Below, in pieces: positions 1 through 8,201 of a stretch of DNA of 64,000 bases (position 1 is the stretch's first letter; each line of letters starts with the position of its first letter). Source of the DNA: Parvibaculaceae bacterium (lineage in GTDB: Bacteria > Pseudomonadota > Alphaproteobacteria > Parvibaculales > Parvibaculaceae). The stretch covers positions 186,001 to 250,000 of the forward strand of contig JAHBYJ010000002.1 of the NCBI GenBank assembly GCA_019636015.1, written 5' to 3'. The notes under the pieces are model-generated. The model saw nothing but the letters and a program-made list of their open reading frames with translations, had not been told where the DNA came from and searched no databases. Position numbers and translations under genes: made by a program.

Positions 1-271
1 TGTCGCTGTCGATCTGCACGGCGCGGCCGAACTCGAGCACCAGCACGCCCGAATTGACCGATGCGCGATGCGAGGGAATGCCGCCCGGGAAGGTGAAGAT
101 CATGCGGCCATAGCCGTCTTCCTCCCGCAATTCGACGCGCGTCTCATTCGCGCTGGCCGGATGCGAAAGGACCGTCAGCATCAGGAGGAAAGCGAACGCG
201 GCAAATGCCGCCAAGCGGCCGGATATGCCGATTGTGCCGTCCGGACAACGATGTCGGATGAGCCGGTTCAC
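1..271 (-). CDS. Exported protein of unknown function, N-terminal part only
   Basis: The gene runs off the left edge, so only about 90 residues are visible. The best start is GTG at 271. After a basic stretch there is a hydrophobic segment (FAAFAFLLMLTVL) ending in HPASA, which looks like a signal peptide with an AxA-type cleavage site. The mature part begins with a beta-rich, charged sequence (TRVELREEDGYGRMIFTFPGG). It lies downstream of motE on the same strand, and a perfect CtrA-type box sits 78 bp upstream, so a flagellar or cell-cycle-linked role is likely. The domain that would identify it lies outside the window. Seen: signal peptide. Inferred: envelope protein. Confidence 0.6.
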   Translation of the reverse strand, partial: MNRLIRHRCPDGTIGISGRLAAFAAFAFLLMLTVLSHPASANETRVELREEDGYGRMIFTFPGGIPSHRASVNSGVLVLEFGRAVQIDSD

Positions 272-348
272 GCGCTGCGCCCCTGAAGCTTCTGCCTGCA
301 AAATCGCGGCCTTCTGCCGCTGCGAGAAGTCAGTCTAGGTGGCGCCGG

Positions 349-363
349 TTAAGTGGGCCTTAA
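349..363. promoter_or_regulatory. CtrA-type box, TTAA-N7-TTAA
   Basis: An exact TTAA-GTGGGCC-TTAA lies in the gap between the motE stop and the start of the exported-protein gene at 271. TTAA-N7-TTAA is the binding motif of the alphaproteobacterial cell-cycle regulator CtrA, which drives early flagellar genes. In DNA this G+C-rich the motif is uncommon by chance. It probably controls the minus-strand gene starting at 271. Confidence 0.6.
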
Positions 364-384
364 AGCCCGGCAATTTTGCGCGGA

Positions 385-1128
385 TTAGCTGGCCTTTTCG
401 GCATTGCGAAAGGCCGGATCGGCCGAAGCGTCCGCGCCCTGGGGAGCCGCCGCCGGTTCGGCGTTCAGATTCGTGCCGAGAGCGAGCTCCACCGTCAGGT
501 CCTGAGCGGCCACCGGGTCCATTTCCGACAGCACGCTTGCGAGCTTCCGGGGCTGCATGCGCTTGGCCACCTCGATCAGCACGCCCATGTCGAGCCGCTC
601 GAAAATCCGCGCCGCGTCTTTCGGCTTCATGGTCTCGTACATCGTGACCACGCCCGCGAGACGGGCCTCGTTTTCCGCATCCTGCTCGCCGATGCGTGTG
701 CCGATGCGGGACTCGATCTCTTTCAGTTCCGCGATGCGCTCCTCGATCCGCTTTTCGGCGGCGGTAAGAAGCTGCTCGCGCGTATCGAGCGCCTGGGCGC
801 GCCGGTCGAGTTCCTCGCGGCGGGCCGTAAGGCTTTCGAGAACCGTGGTTTCCGATTTGCTGAAGCGCGAGGTAATGCCTTCATCGGCCGGCATCGGTGC
901 AGCCGCTTCTCCGCCCGCTGCGGCATCTTCGCCGGGCACCGCTTCGCCTTCCGGCGCGGCCTGCGTCTCCGGCTCCGCCTTCGGCGAACTTGCCTGCGCG
1001 ACCGAAATCGCGTGTCCGCTCCCGCCCGCCGCAATATCGGCAAGCTTCAGCGTCAGCAGCAGCGAAGCGCAGAGAATGACGGTGGGCAGCAGCCGCAATC
1101 GGTTGAGGAAGCTCATGGCGCCGGTCAC
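385..1128 (-). CDS. motE: MotE-family flagellar motor protein
   Basis: About 247 residues. An N-terminal membrane segment (around residues 8-30) is followed by a low-complexity Ala/Glu/Pro stretch, a long coiled coil (about residues 90-155) and a C-terminal MgtE-N-like helical domain with the phrase MKPKDAARIFERLD. This order is that of the MotE/COG3334 family; in Sinorhizobium MotE is a periplasmic chaperone for the motor protein MotC. The GTG start at 1128 overlaps the upstream TGA (GTGA), implying translational coupling with the DUF6468 gene; ATG at 1116 is an alternative. It belongs to the fliL-fliM-DUF6468-motE operon. Confidence 0.82.
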   Translation of the reverse strand: MTGAMSFLNRLRLLPTVILCASLLLTLKLADIAAGGSGHAISVAQASSPKAEPETQAAPEGEAVPGEDAAAGGEAAAPMPADEGITSRFSKSETTVLESLTARREELDRRAQALDTREQLLTAAEKRIEERIAELKEIESRIGTRIGEQDAENEARLAGVVTMYETMKPKDAARIFERLDMGVLIEVAKRMQPRKLASVLSEMDPVAAQDLTVELALGTNLNAEPAAAPQGADASADPAFRNAEKAS

Positions 1129-1574
1129 CCCGACTTCTTTTTCAAGGCTTCGAGAAGCTGGCTCGCCGCCCGCGCAGCCGTGGCCGCATCGCGCGGCGAA
1201 GCGGGCCGCGCGGCCTGCCGCGCAGGAGCGGACGATGCAGGCATGGCGGGGCGGTCTGCCCGGCCCAGCCGGTCGGCAATGCTGTTGCCGGATTCGAGCA
1301 TCAGCGACAATTCATCGGCAAGCCCGCGCGCCCGGCGGATCCGCTCGGCAAGTTCCTCGCCGCTCTCCTCGCTCGCACGCTTCAATCCGTCGATGGCGCC
1401 CACGGCGCGCTGTGTCGCCGCATTGAGCTCCGCGACGAGTTCGCGCATCCCGTCCTGTCCGGCGCGCATCGCGCGGAGCTTGCGGTCGAGAATGGCGCAA
1501 TAGGCGATGGTCGCGGCCAGAAACAGGCAAACGACGATCTCGAGCACGGTGCTGAAGGGGAGTTCGCCCAGCAT
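1125..1574 (-). CDS. DUF6468 flagellar-operon protein
   Basis: A 149-residue protein with one N-terminal membrane helix (about residues 8-28, VLEIVVCLFLAATIAYCAI), then a helical stretch predicted to coil (residues 40-105) and a Pro/Ala/Arg-rich tail ending in LLEALKKKSG. This layout matches the DUF6468 family found between fliM and motE in alphaproteobacteria. Its function is unknown; position argues for a motor- or switch-associated membrane protein. ATG at 1574 lies two bases after the fliM stop, and its own stop overlaps the motE start, so the three genes are tightly coupled. Confidence 0.75.
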   Translation of the reverse strand: MLGELPFSTVLEIVVCLFLAATIAYCAILDRKLRAMRAGQDGMRELVAELNAATQRAVGAIDGLKRASEESGEELAERIRRARGLADELSLMLESGNSIADRLGRADRPAMPASSAPARQAARPASPRDAATAARAASQLLEALKKKSG

Positions 1575-1576
1575 GG

Positions 1577-2671
1577 TCACTTGCCTCCGCCCGATATGTT
1601 CATCTCGGGGATTTTCGTTTCGACGGCAGGCGCTGCCACGCGCTTGTGATGGCGGATGCCCTGCTCCACGCGCACCGCGACATGATTGCCGACACGGCCC
1701 ATCTTCCCCGTGCCGAGGCGAATGCCGCCGCAGCGCAGGTCGACCGAGCAGTCGGGCCCGTTGTTCAGCATGAGCGTCTGGCCGGGCACGAAATTCATCA
1801 CGTCCCGCAGCGTCAGCTGCTGTTCGTCGAGCACCGCTTCGAGCGCAACCTTGGTGGACCAGAGTTCGGTCGCGAGATGGCTTTCCCAGATCGAGTCGCG
1901 TCCGAATTTCTCGCCCATGAACATCTGCAGCAGAAGCTCGCGGATCGGCTCGAGCGTCGCATAGGGAAGCATCATCTCGATGCGCCCGCCGCGGTCTTCC
2001 ATGTCGACGCGCAACCGCACGAGAATGGCCGCGTTGGCCGGGCGCGCGATCGCCGCAAAGCGCGGATTGGTCTCCATCCGGTCGAATTCGAGCGTGACCG
2101 GCGACAGCGGCTCGAACGCCGCCTGCACGTCCTGCAGCACGACCTCGATCATGCGCTGGACGAGATTGAGTTCGATGGTCGTATAGGGCCGGCCTTCGAT
2201 GCGCATGGCCGCCGTGCCGCGCCGCCCGCCCAGAAGCACGTCGACGATCGAATAGATCAGGTTCGAGTCGACCGTGAACATGCCGTAATTGTCCCACTGC
2301 TTCGCGCGGAAAACCGCAAGAATGGCGGGCAACGGAATCGAATTGAGATAATCGCCGAAGCGGATCGAGGACACGTTGTCGAGCGACACTTCGACGTTGT
2401 CGGAGGTGAAGTTGCGCAGCGAAACCGTCATCAGGCGCACCAGCCTGTCGAAGACGATTTCGAGCATCGGCAGGCGCTCATAGGAAACAAGCGCCGAATT
2501 GACGATGGCGTCGATGCCATGCCGTTCCGGAACCGTGTCCTCATCGACCTCGAAGCCGAGAAGACTGTCGATCTCGTCCTGGTTGAGAACGCGCTCGGGC
2601 GCCTTCGAAGCGGCTTCCGTCGCTGCGGCAAGCACGTCCTTGGCGATATCCTGGGTTTCTTCGGCGCTCAT
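1577..2671 (-). CDS. fliM: Flagellar motor switch protein FliM
   Basis: 364 residues. FliM forms the middle of the C-ring and binds phospho-CheY. The CheY-binding motif is clear at residues 29-40 (LNQDEIDSLLGF). The central CheC-like domain and the C-terminal SpoA (FliN-like) domain follow, the latter with the conserved VDLRCGGIRLGTGKMG region. The protein is slightly longer than E. coli FliM because of an Ala/Lys-rich N-terminus and a C-terminal tail. It lies 24 bp downstream of fliL on the same strand. Confidence 0.97.
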   Translation of the reverse strand: MSAEETQDIAKDVLAAATEAASKAPERVLNQDEIDSLLGFEVDEDTVPERHGIDAIVNSALVSYERLPMLEIVFDRLVRLMTVSLRNFTSDNVEVSLDNVSSIRFGDYLNSIPLPAILAVFRAKQWDNYGMFTVDSNLIYSIVDVLLGGRRGTAAMRIEGRPYTTIELNLVQRMIEVVLQDVQAAFEPLSPVTLEFDRMETNPRFAAIARPANAAILVRLRVDMEDRGGRIEMMLPYATLEPIRELLLQMFMGEKFGRDSIWESHLATELWSTKVALEAVLDEQQLTLRDVMNFVPGQTLMLNNGPDCSVDLRCGGIRLGTGKMGRVGNHVAVRVEQGIRHHKRVAAPAVETKIPEMNISGGGK

Positions 2672-2695
2672 GAAAACCTGTCTGCGACTGAACTG

Positions 2696-3199
2696 TTACT
2701 GGACGATGATTTCCTTGAAGAGCACGTCCTTGACGAGCGGCTCCTGCGTCGCGAGCGTGAGCCTCCGCATCAGCTCTTCGCGGAGATTGAGCATGCCCTG
2801 CGAGCCTTCGAGATCTTCCGGGCGCAGTTCGCGCAGGAATGTCTGGAAGCCGTCCATGATGCGCGGCATCGCCGCCTCGATCAGCGGTACGGATTCCTTG
2901 TCGCGCACCTGCAGCGACACGCGCATCTTGAGATAATGCTGCGGCGGTGGGCCTGCGAGATTCACGAGGAAATCCGGCATGTCGTAATAGACCGGCGCAG
3001 CCGCCACGGGCGCCGCCTCTTCCGGCTCGGCGCTGCCGCCGAGAATGCCCGACATATAGACGCCCACACCCGCGCCGATCAGGAGCAGCAGCGGCAGCCC
3101 CACGTAAAGCACGAGCACCTTGCCCGCCAGCCTGCTCTTCGCAGGCGGCGCGGCGCCTTCCACGTCGTCTTCTGAAATGTCGGCGTCCACTGCGGCCAT
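2696..3199 (-). CDS. fliL: Flagellar basal-body-associated protein FliL
   Basis: 167 residues: an acidic cytoplasmic N-terminus, one membrane helix (about residues 28-50, VLVLYVGLPLLLLIGAGVGVY), an Ala/Pro/Glu linker, then the periplasmic FliL domain with PDFLVNL and the C-terminal phrase VKDVLFKEIIVQ. FliL surrounds the stator units at the motor. It is the first gene of the fliL-fliM-DUF6468-motE operon. No sigma-54 match is present upstream; a degenerate CtrA-like half site is discussed among the rejected items. Confidence 0.95.
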   Translation of the reverse strand: MAAVDADISEDDVEGAAPPAKSRLAGKVLVLYVGLPLLLLIGAGVGVYMSGILGGSAEPEEAAPVAAAPVYYDMPDFLVNLAGPPPQHYLKMRVSLQVRDKESVPLIEAAMPRIMDGFQTFLRELRPEDLEGSQGMLNLREELMRRLTLATQEPLVKDVLFKEIIVQ

Positions 3200-3446
3200 T
3201 TCGGTATCGCCCCGGATGTTCGCGAAAGCGCACCTGCGCGCTTCCCTGAATTACAACCGGATGCTCGCCGACTTTGGTTAACGAAGCGTTGGCGAAACCG
3301 GCTCGCGGCGAAATGTCTTTAAAGAATGGCACACGAGAGGCAGTCCCCGCTCGGCACGGCAAAATCTGCCCGGTAATCCCTGCCGAAAGCACCGCCGCGC
3401 CGGGAGGGAATTACCCTAACCATTTGATTTAACAAGGCTTTTTATC

Positions 3447-3462
3447 TGGCACAGGCCCTGCA
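3447..3462 (+). promoter_or_regulatory. Sigma-54 promoter of the flgF operon
   Basis: TGGCACAGGCCCTGCA matches the -24/-12 consensus TGGCACG-N4-TTGCA at 10 of the 12 defined positions, including the essential GG and GC with correct spacing. It ends 55 bp before the flgF ATG and points into flgF-flgG-flgA-flgH. The rest of the 318-bp fliL-flgF gap contains no gene. Confidence 0.85.
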
Positions 3463-3517
3463 CTCCCTGTGGCAACGCAATCATGCGCCCTCGACAGCAC
3501 GACCAGCCGGACCCGAC

Positions 3518-4252
3518 ATGGAAAACGCTCTGCTCATAGGTCTCTCGCGCCAGATGGCAATGGCCCGCGAAATGGCGACCATCGCGAACAACATCGCGAA
3601 TGTGAACACGACCGCTTTCAAGGCGGAGACGATGATGTTCGAGCAATATCTGAAGACGGATGCCTCCGAGGAATCCCCGGACCGGCGCATCTCCTTCGTC
3701 CAGGATGTCGGCCAGTACCGCAACATGCGCGACGGCGCCCTGCAGACGACGGGCAATCCCTTCGACGTGGCGATCGCGGGCGAAGGCTTCTTCCGGATCG
3801 AAACGGAAGCCGGCGTGCGCTACACGCGCAACGGCAACTTCAACCTGAATAATGAAGGCCAGCTCGTTACCTCTGCGGGCGACCTCGTGCTCACGGATGC
3901 AGGCGCCCCCATCGCCTTCGCCAATGACGAGACGGGCATCACCATCGCCCGCGACGGCACCATCTCGACCGATCAGGGCCGGCGCGGACGCCTCGCCGTC
4001 GTGACCTTCGAGAACCCGCAGGACATGAAGAAGACGGGCGACTCGCTGCTCGAAACGGCGCAGCAGGAAGTTCCGGCCGAAAACATCCGTCTGGTCCAGG
4101 GCGCGCTCGAGGGATCGAACGTCAATCCCATTCTCGAGATGACGAACATGATCGACGTCTCGCGCTCCTATGCCAGCGCGCAGAAGCTCATCGACCAGGC
4201 CGACCAGATGCGGCGTCAGGCCATCCAGCAACTTGGCGGCACCGCGGCTTAA
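3518..4252 (+). CDS. flgF: Flagellar proximal rod protein FlgF
   Basis: 244 residues. FlgF is a proximal rod subunit. The N-terminal rod motif (ATIANNIANVNTTAFKAE, about residues 20-40) and the C-terminal phrase (VNPILEMTNMIDVSRSYASAQKLIDQADQM) are the hallmarks of rod/hook axial proteins. The short length and the gene order before flgG identify FlgF rather than FlgG. It is the first gene of the sigma-54-driven flgF-flgG-flgA-flgH run, 41 bp ahead of flgG. Confidence 0.95.
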   Translation: MENALLIGLSRQMAMAREMATIANNIANVNTTAFKAETMMFEQYLKTDASEESPDRRISFVQDVGQYRNMRDGALQTTGNPFDVAIAGEGFFRIETEAGVRYTRNGNFNLNNEGQLVTSAGDLVLTDAGAPIAFANDETGITIARDGTISTDQGRRGRLAVVTFENPQDMKKTGDSLLETAQQEVPAENIRLVQGALEGSNVNPILEMTNMIDVSRSYASAQKLIDQADQMRRQAIQQLGGTAA

Positions 4253-4293
4253 CGCGCGCACCGCAGGCAACGTAGAGTAGGGAACAGAAAATC

Positions 4294-5079
4294 ATGCAGT
4301 CGCTCAGCATCGCCGCCACAGGCATGATGGCCCAGCAGCTCAATGTCGAGGTGATTTCGAACAACATCGCCAACATGAGCACCTCGGGCTTCAAGCGTCA
4401 GCGCGCCGAGTTCCAGGACCTGCTCTATCAGAACCTCCGCCGCGTCGGCACCAACTCGTCCGATGCAGGCACCATCGTGCCCGCGGGCGTGCAGGTCGGC
4501 CTCGGCGTGAAGACCGCTTCGGTCAACCGCATCATGACGCAGGGCAATCTCGACAACACCGAGAACAAGCTCGACATGGCGATCCAGGGCCGCGGCTATT
4601 TCCGCGTCGAACTGCCGAGCGGCGAAGACGCCTATACCCGCGCCGGCTCCTTCCAGATCAGCCCGGACGGCCAGCTCGTGACGGCGGACGGCTACACCCT
4701 CGCCCCCGGCATCAACATTCCGCCGGAAGCGATCGACGTCACCATCAGCCGCGACGGCCAGGTCCAGGTCACGCTCCAGGGCGAGACCGCCTCGCAGGTC
4801 GTCGGCCAGATCGAGCTTGCGACCTTCGCCAACCACGCCGGTCTCGATCCGCTCGGCAGCAATCTCTTCGTGGAAACCACCGCGAGCGGCGCGCCCACCA
4901 TCGGCATTCCCGCCAATGACGGTGTCGGCTCCATCCTGCAGGGCTTTCTCGAAACCTCGAACGTGAACGCCGTGACGGAAATCACGACGCTCATCACCGC
5001 CCAGCGCGCCTATGAAATGAACGCCAAGGTCATCACCGCTTCCGACGAGATGATGTCCGTTACCACGAACATTAAGTAA
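4294..5079 (+). CDS. flgG: Flagellar distal rod protein FlgG
   Basis: 261 residues, the standard FlgG length. The N-terminus has EVISNNIANMSTSGFKRQRAEFQDLLYQ, including the FQDLLYQ motif diagnostic of FlgG. The central region has the flagellar beta-domain phrase AIQGRGYFRVELPSGEDAYTRAG, and the C-terminus ends in EMNAKVITASDEMMSVTTNIK. FlgG forms the distal rod inside the P and L rings, whose assembly proteins FlgA and FlgH are encoded next. Confidence 0.97.
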   Translation: MQSLSIAATGMMAQQLNVEVISNNIANMSTSGFKRQRAEFQDLLYQNLRRVGTNSSDAGTIVPAGVQVGLGVKTASVNRIMTQGNLDNTENKLDMAIQGRGYFRVELPSGEDAYTRAGSFQISPDGQLVTADGYTLAPGINIPPEAIDVTISRDGQVQVTLQGETASQVVGQIELATFANHAGLDPLGSNLFVETTASGAPTIGIPANDGVGSILQGFLETSNVNAVTEITTLITAQRAYEMNAKVITASDEMMSVTTNIK

Positions 5080-5082
5080 GCG

Positions 5083-6078
5083 GTGAACAGGATGATGACC
5101 CGTCTTCTCCCTCTCCTTGCCGCCGCCACGTTCGTCGCGCTCGCAGGCACGGCCTCGGCCGCAGACCTCCGCTCCGCCGTGACGGTTTCTGGCCCCACGG
5201 TCACGCTCGGCGACCTCTTCGACGACGCAGGCGCCGCCGCCAATGTCGTCGTCGCGGATGCACCGGCGCCCGGTCTTCGCAGCGAGATTTCCGTGTCGCG
5301 CATCTCCCTCGCCGCGCGCCGCAACGGCATCGCCTGGCGGAACGAAGCCGGCGTCAGCCATATCGTCGTCGCCCGCAGCGGCATCGCCGTGCCGGAAGAG
5401 GAAGTCTCCTCCGCCATCGCCGCCGCCATCGTGGCGCAGTCGCAGGGCCTCCCCTCCGCCTCGCAGCTTCAGGTCGATTTCACGAACGGTGTCGCGGGAC
5501 TCCAGGTCGCCGAAGACGCCGACATTTCGGTGAAGGTCGAGCAGCTCGCCTTCAACCGCCGCAATGGCAGCTTCACCGCGATCCTGCGTGCGCCCGCGGG
5601 CGACGCGCTGAGCCCGCTCCACCGCGTGACGGGCCGCGCCTACCCCGTCTCCGACGTGCCGGTGCTGACGCGCGACATGCGCGCCGGCGACATCGTTCGC
5701 CACAGCGACATCGACTGGGTCCGCATTCCCGCAAACAGGATCGGCCAGAACGTCATCACCTCGCTCGACCAGCTTGTCGGCATGTCGCCGCGCTACCAGG
5801 CACGGGCGGGTGAGCCGCTTCGCCTCGCCGACATGGTGCCGCCGGTCGTCGTGCAGAAAGGCGCAGAGGTCGACATGCTTCTCGCTTCCGGCGCCTTGAC
5901 GCTCATCGCCCGTGGCCGCGCACTCGAAAACGGCGCCATCGGCGACATCATCAATGTGCTGAACACGCGCTCGAACCGCACGCTCCGCGGCGTCGTGGAC
6001 GGGCCGAACAGCATTCGCATCGATACGCCCGGCAGCGCCCGCGCCGTCTCGGCCGCCGCCCAGCCGAACAATTCGTAA
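5083..6078 (+). CDS. flgA: Flagellar P-ring assembly chaperone FlgA
   Basis: 331 residues from GTG at 5083; ATG at 5092 is equally plausible and begins right at the signal peptide (TRLLPLLAAATFVALAGTASA, cleaved before ADLRS). The C-terminal half carries the SAF-like domain of FlgA with PVLTRDMRAGDIVRHSDIDWVRIP and the final region with DIINVLNTRSNRTLRGVV. FlgA is a periplasmic chaperone for assembly of the FlgI P ring. It follows flgG by three bases and precedes flgH, so all four genes are probably one transcript. Confidence 0.93.
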   Translation: MNRMMTRLLPLLAAATFVALAGTASAADLRSAVTVSGPTVTLGDLFDDAGAAANVVVADAPAPGLRSEISVSRISLAARRNGIAWRNEAGVSHIVVARSGIAVPEEEVSSAIAAAIVAQSQGLPSASQLQVDFTNGVAGLQVAEDADISVKVEQLAFNRRNGSFTAILRAPAGDALSPLHRVTGRAYPVSDVPVLTRDMRAGDIVRHSDIDWVRIPANRIGQNVITSLDQLVGMSPRYQARAGEPLRLADMVPPVVVQKGAEVDMLLASGALTLIARGRALENGAIGDIINVLNTRSNRTLRGVVDGPNSIRIDTPGSARAVSAAAQPNNS

Positions 6079-6120
6079 AAGCACAAGGGCCCCATGGGTC
6101 CCGACCGAAAAGGTAAAGTC

Positions 6121-6858
6121 ATGTTCGCCGGTACTGCTTCCCGCTTCGCTGCCATTATCCTTCTCGGCGCCACGCTCGCCGCCTGCAACGCGCCGGACCG
6201 CCTGTCGAATATCGGCAAGGCGCCGGATCTCGCGCCCATCGGCACCACCCCGCCCACCGTCACGATGCCGATGCCGCAGCCCGAACATGTGGTCTATCAG
6301 CCGAACTCGCTGTGGCGCTCGGGCTCGCGCGCCTTCTTCCGCGATCAGCGCGCCGCCCGCGTCGGCGACATTCTCACCGTGAACATCAACATCACGGACA
6401 GCGCCAAGGTGAACAACACCACGAAGCGCAGCCGCGCCAATTCCGAAAGCGCCGGCGTCAACAATCTCTTCGGCTATGAGTCCTATCTCGGCAAGGTCTT
6501 CCCGGATGCGGTGGACAATACGAGCCTCGCCGATCTCGGCAGCACCAGCTCGAATGCCGGCACCGGCTCCGTCGACCGCCGCGAGCAGGTGGATCTCACC
6601 ATCGCCGCCGTCGTGACCGACGTCCTGCCGAACGGCAATCTCGTCATCGCGGGCCGCCAGCAGGTGCGCGTGAACTTCGAGGTGCGCGATCTCCTCATCA
6701 CCGGCATCGTCCGCCCCGAGGACATCACCAACACCAACACGATCCAGCATTCGCAGATCGCCGAAGCGCGCATCTCCTATGGCGGCGAAGGCCAGATCAG
6801 CGACGTGCAGCAGCCGCGCTACGGCCAGCAGCTTCTCGACATCGTGATGCCCTTCTGA
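6121..6858 (+). CDS. flgH: Flagellar L-ring lipoprotein FlgH
   Basis: 245 residues from ATG 6121, chosen because a signal peptide and lipobox (LGATLAAC, lipidated Cys about residue 21) follow directly and AAAAGG lies just upstream; an in-frame ATG at 6094 would add nine residues. The mature protein has the FlgH features LWRSGSRAFFRDQRAARVGDI, GNLVIAGRQQVRVNFE and a terminal QQLLDIVMPF. FlgH forms the outer-membrane L ring. It is the last gene of the operon and is followed by a strong terminator. Confidence 0.95.
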   Translation: MFAGTASRFAAIILLGATLAACNAPDRLSNIGKAPDLAPIGTTPPTVTMPMPQPEHVVYQPNSLWRSGSRAFFRDQRAARVGDILTVNINITDSAKVNNTTKRSRANSESAGVNNLFGYESYLGKVFPDAVDNTSLADLGSTSSNAGTGSVDRREQVDLTIAAVVTDVLPNGNLVIAGRQQVRVNFEVRDLLITGIVRPEDITNTNTIQHSQIAEARISYGGEGQISDVQQPRYGQQLLDIVMPF

Positions 6859-6876
6859 GCGAGGCATCGCTCCAAC

Positions 6877-6909
6877 GAAAAACGCGGCTCCGAAAGAGCC
6901 GCGTTTTTT
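6877..6909. terminator. Rho-independent terminator between flgH and dksA
   Basis: AAAAACGCGGCTC and GAGCCGCGTTTTT form a GC-rich stem with a CGAAA loop followed by a T run; the A run on the other side makes it work in both directions. It separates the convergent flgH and dksA genes. Confidence 0.92.
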
Positions 6910-6934
6910 GTGTGTCCCGGGTGAACTCTACCGT

Positions 6935-7351
6935 TCAGTCGTCGCGATAGACCTTCTCGCGCCGCTCATGCCGCTCCTGGGCCTCGATGGAGAGCGTCGC
7001 GATCGGGCGCGCGTCGAGCCGCTTCAGGCTGATCGGCTCGCCCGTCTCTTCGCAATAGCCATAGGTGCCCTCGTCGATCCGGCGGATGGCCGCGTCGATC
7101 TTCGCGATCAGCTTGCGCTGGCGGTCGCGCGTGCGCAGTTCGAGGGAGCGTTCGGTTTCGGAAGAAGCGCGATCGGCGAGGTCCGGATGCTGAACCGAGT
7201 CGTCCTGCAGATGCTGCAGCGTCTCGCGGTTCTCGACCAGAATGTCCTCTTTCCACTTCTCGAGCTTGCGGCGGAAATATTCCTTCTGCCGCTTGTTCAT
7301 GAACGGTTCGTCGTCTGACGGCATATAACCCTTGGGCAAACGCACGGCCAT
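6935..7351 (-). CDS. dksA: RNA polymerase-binding transcription factor DksA
   Basis: 138 residues. DksA enters the RNA polymerase secondary channel and, with ppGpp, retunes transcription. The long coiled coil is present with the tip motif DLADRA (DxxDxA). The C-terminal globular domain has YGYCEETGEPI and LDARPIATLSIEAQERHE: only one of the four zinc-finger cysteines remains. This single-cysteine form is known from alphaproteobacteria such as Rhodobacter sphaeroides, so it need not mean loss of function. A terminator lies just past its stop. Confidence 0.93.
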   Translation of the reverse strand: MAVRLPKGYMPSDDEPFMNKRQKEYFRRKLEKWKEDILVENRETLQHLQDDSVQHPDLADRASSETERSLELRTRDRQRKLIAKIDAAIRRIDEGTYGYCEETGEPISLKRLDARPIATLSIEAQERHERREKVYRDD

Positions 7352-7518
7352 CTAGGCACTCTCTTTCTGACACAAACCCTTGCCGAAGCGCGCGGAGTAT
7401 AGGGAGCACGCCCACGATTCTCAACCGGCCAATGGCCGCCAAGCCGGTGAAATATTTGTGGAAATCGCCCGGTTTCAAGTGCGGAAAGCAAAGCCCGTAC
7501 AGACCGGCTCTCTAGACC

Positions 7519-7935
7519 TTAAGTATAGGTCCCGAACTTCGCCAGTTCCACCCGCGCCCGGAGCTCGATCTGGTCGAGAACCTCCCGCAAGCCCGGGTCG
7601 GCAAAGCCGCCCTGCTGCCGCTCCACCACCGCGAGCAGGCGCGAAAGCTTGGACTTCGGCAGTTGCCCGGCAAGCAGCGCGAGCTTGATCTCGTCCAGAA
7701 TGTCGAGCATGTCCTCGGCCCGGCGGATGGCCCGGCGTCTCGGCGCGTGGAGCGCGTCGTCGGTCTCCTGCAGCGCGAGCAGCGCATCGACCGCGGCAAG
7801 CGATGCGGGGCCCGAAAGCCCGGCCGCGCCGCGCGCCGCCGGAGCGCCGGAAAGGGAGAAATTACCGCCACCACGGCCCTGCGCTGCGCGCGAGCCGCCA
7901 AGCGGGGAAGCCCCTCTGCTCTCACCGATCTTCAT
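7519..7935 (-). CDS. fliX: Flagellar assembly regulator FliX
   Basis: 138 residues: a Gly/Ala-rich, low-complexity N-terminus, then a helical core beginning AAVDALLALQETDD and containing RRAEDMLDILDEIKLALLAGQLP and a C-terminal LDQIELRARVELAKFG. These match FliX, an alphaproteobacterial protein that in Caulobacter controls the sigma-54 activator FlbD and couples basal-body assembly to later gene expression. It is divergent from flgI, and an exact CtrA box lies 62 bp upstream, as expected for a class II flagellar gene. Confidence 0.88.
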   Translation of the reverse strand: MKIGESRGASPLGGSRAAQGRGGGNFSLSGAPAARGAAGLSGPASLAAVDALLALQETDDALHAPRRRAIRRAEDMLDILDEIKLALLAGQLPKSKLSRLLAVVERQQGGFADPGLREVLDQIELRARVELAKFGTYT

Positions 7936-7996
7936 TCATGTCTCCGGCGCATTTCCCGGCGGGAACCTGCAACCCCTCCAAAATGGACCGGAGGTC

Positions 7997-8011
7997 TTAA
8001 AGCCGCGTTAA
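7997..8011. promoter_or_regulatory. CtrA-type box upstream of fliX
   Basis: An exact TTAA-AGCCGCG-TTAA in the fliX-flgI intergenic gap, starting 62 bp from the fliX ATG and 136 bp upstream of the flgI sigma-54 promoter. fliX is a CtrA-controlled gene in Caulobacter, so this is the most likely target. Confidence 0.68.
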
Positions 8012-8146
8012 GCCTGTTTTTCGCCCCGGCAGGAATTGCCGGGAGGCGGCATCTTCTGCTCCCGCACCGCCGCCCGGATAGCGCCGCCAGAAATAAAAAT
8101 ATAACAAAATCAATTACTTGGAGAGTCCATCCAGCGCCCCGCCGCA

Positions 8147-8162
8147 TGGCATGGCTTTCGCA
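8147..8162 (+). promoter_or_regulatory. Sigma-54 promoter of flgI
   Basis: TGGCATGGCTTTCGCA fits TGGCACG-N4-TTGCA with two mismatches, keeping GG and GC at the right spacing. It lies 39 bp upstream of the ATG at 8202. Because transcription would begin near 8174, an upstream in-frame ATG at 8118 cannot be the flgI start. Confidence 0.75.
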
Positions 8163-8201
8163 AACATCGGTCCGTATCGCAAGCGATTGAACGGTCGATT
8201 C

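Noticed and set aside
3278..3292. TTAA-N7-TTGG upstream of fliL as a CtrA box
   Set aside because: fliL is a classic CtrA target in Caulobacter, but two of the eight defined bases differ, so the match is too weak to list as a site.
4249..6867. 872-codon open frame on the minus strand opposite flgG, flgA and flgH
   Set aside because: It is a by-product of high G+C codon use in the real plus-strand genes; the composition is His/Arg/Asp/Gly-rich with no domain.
6935..7351. Loss of three zinc-finger cysteines in DksA as a sign of a pseudogene
   Set aside because: Single-cysteine DksA is normal in alphaproteobacteria; the coiled-coil tip motif and length are intact.
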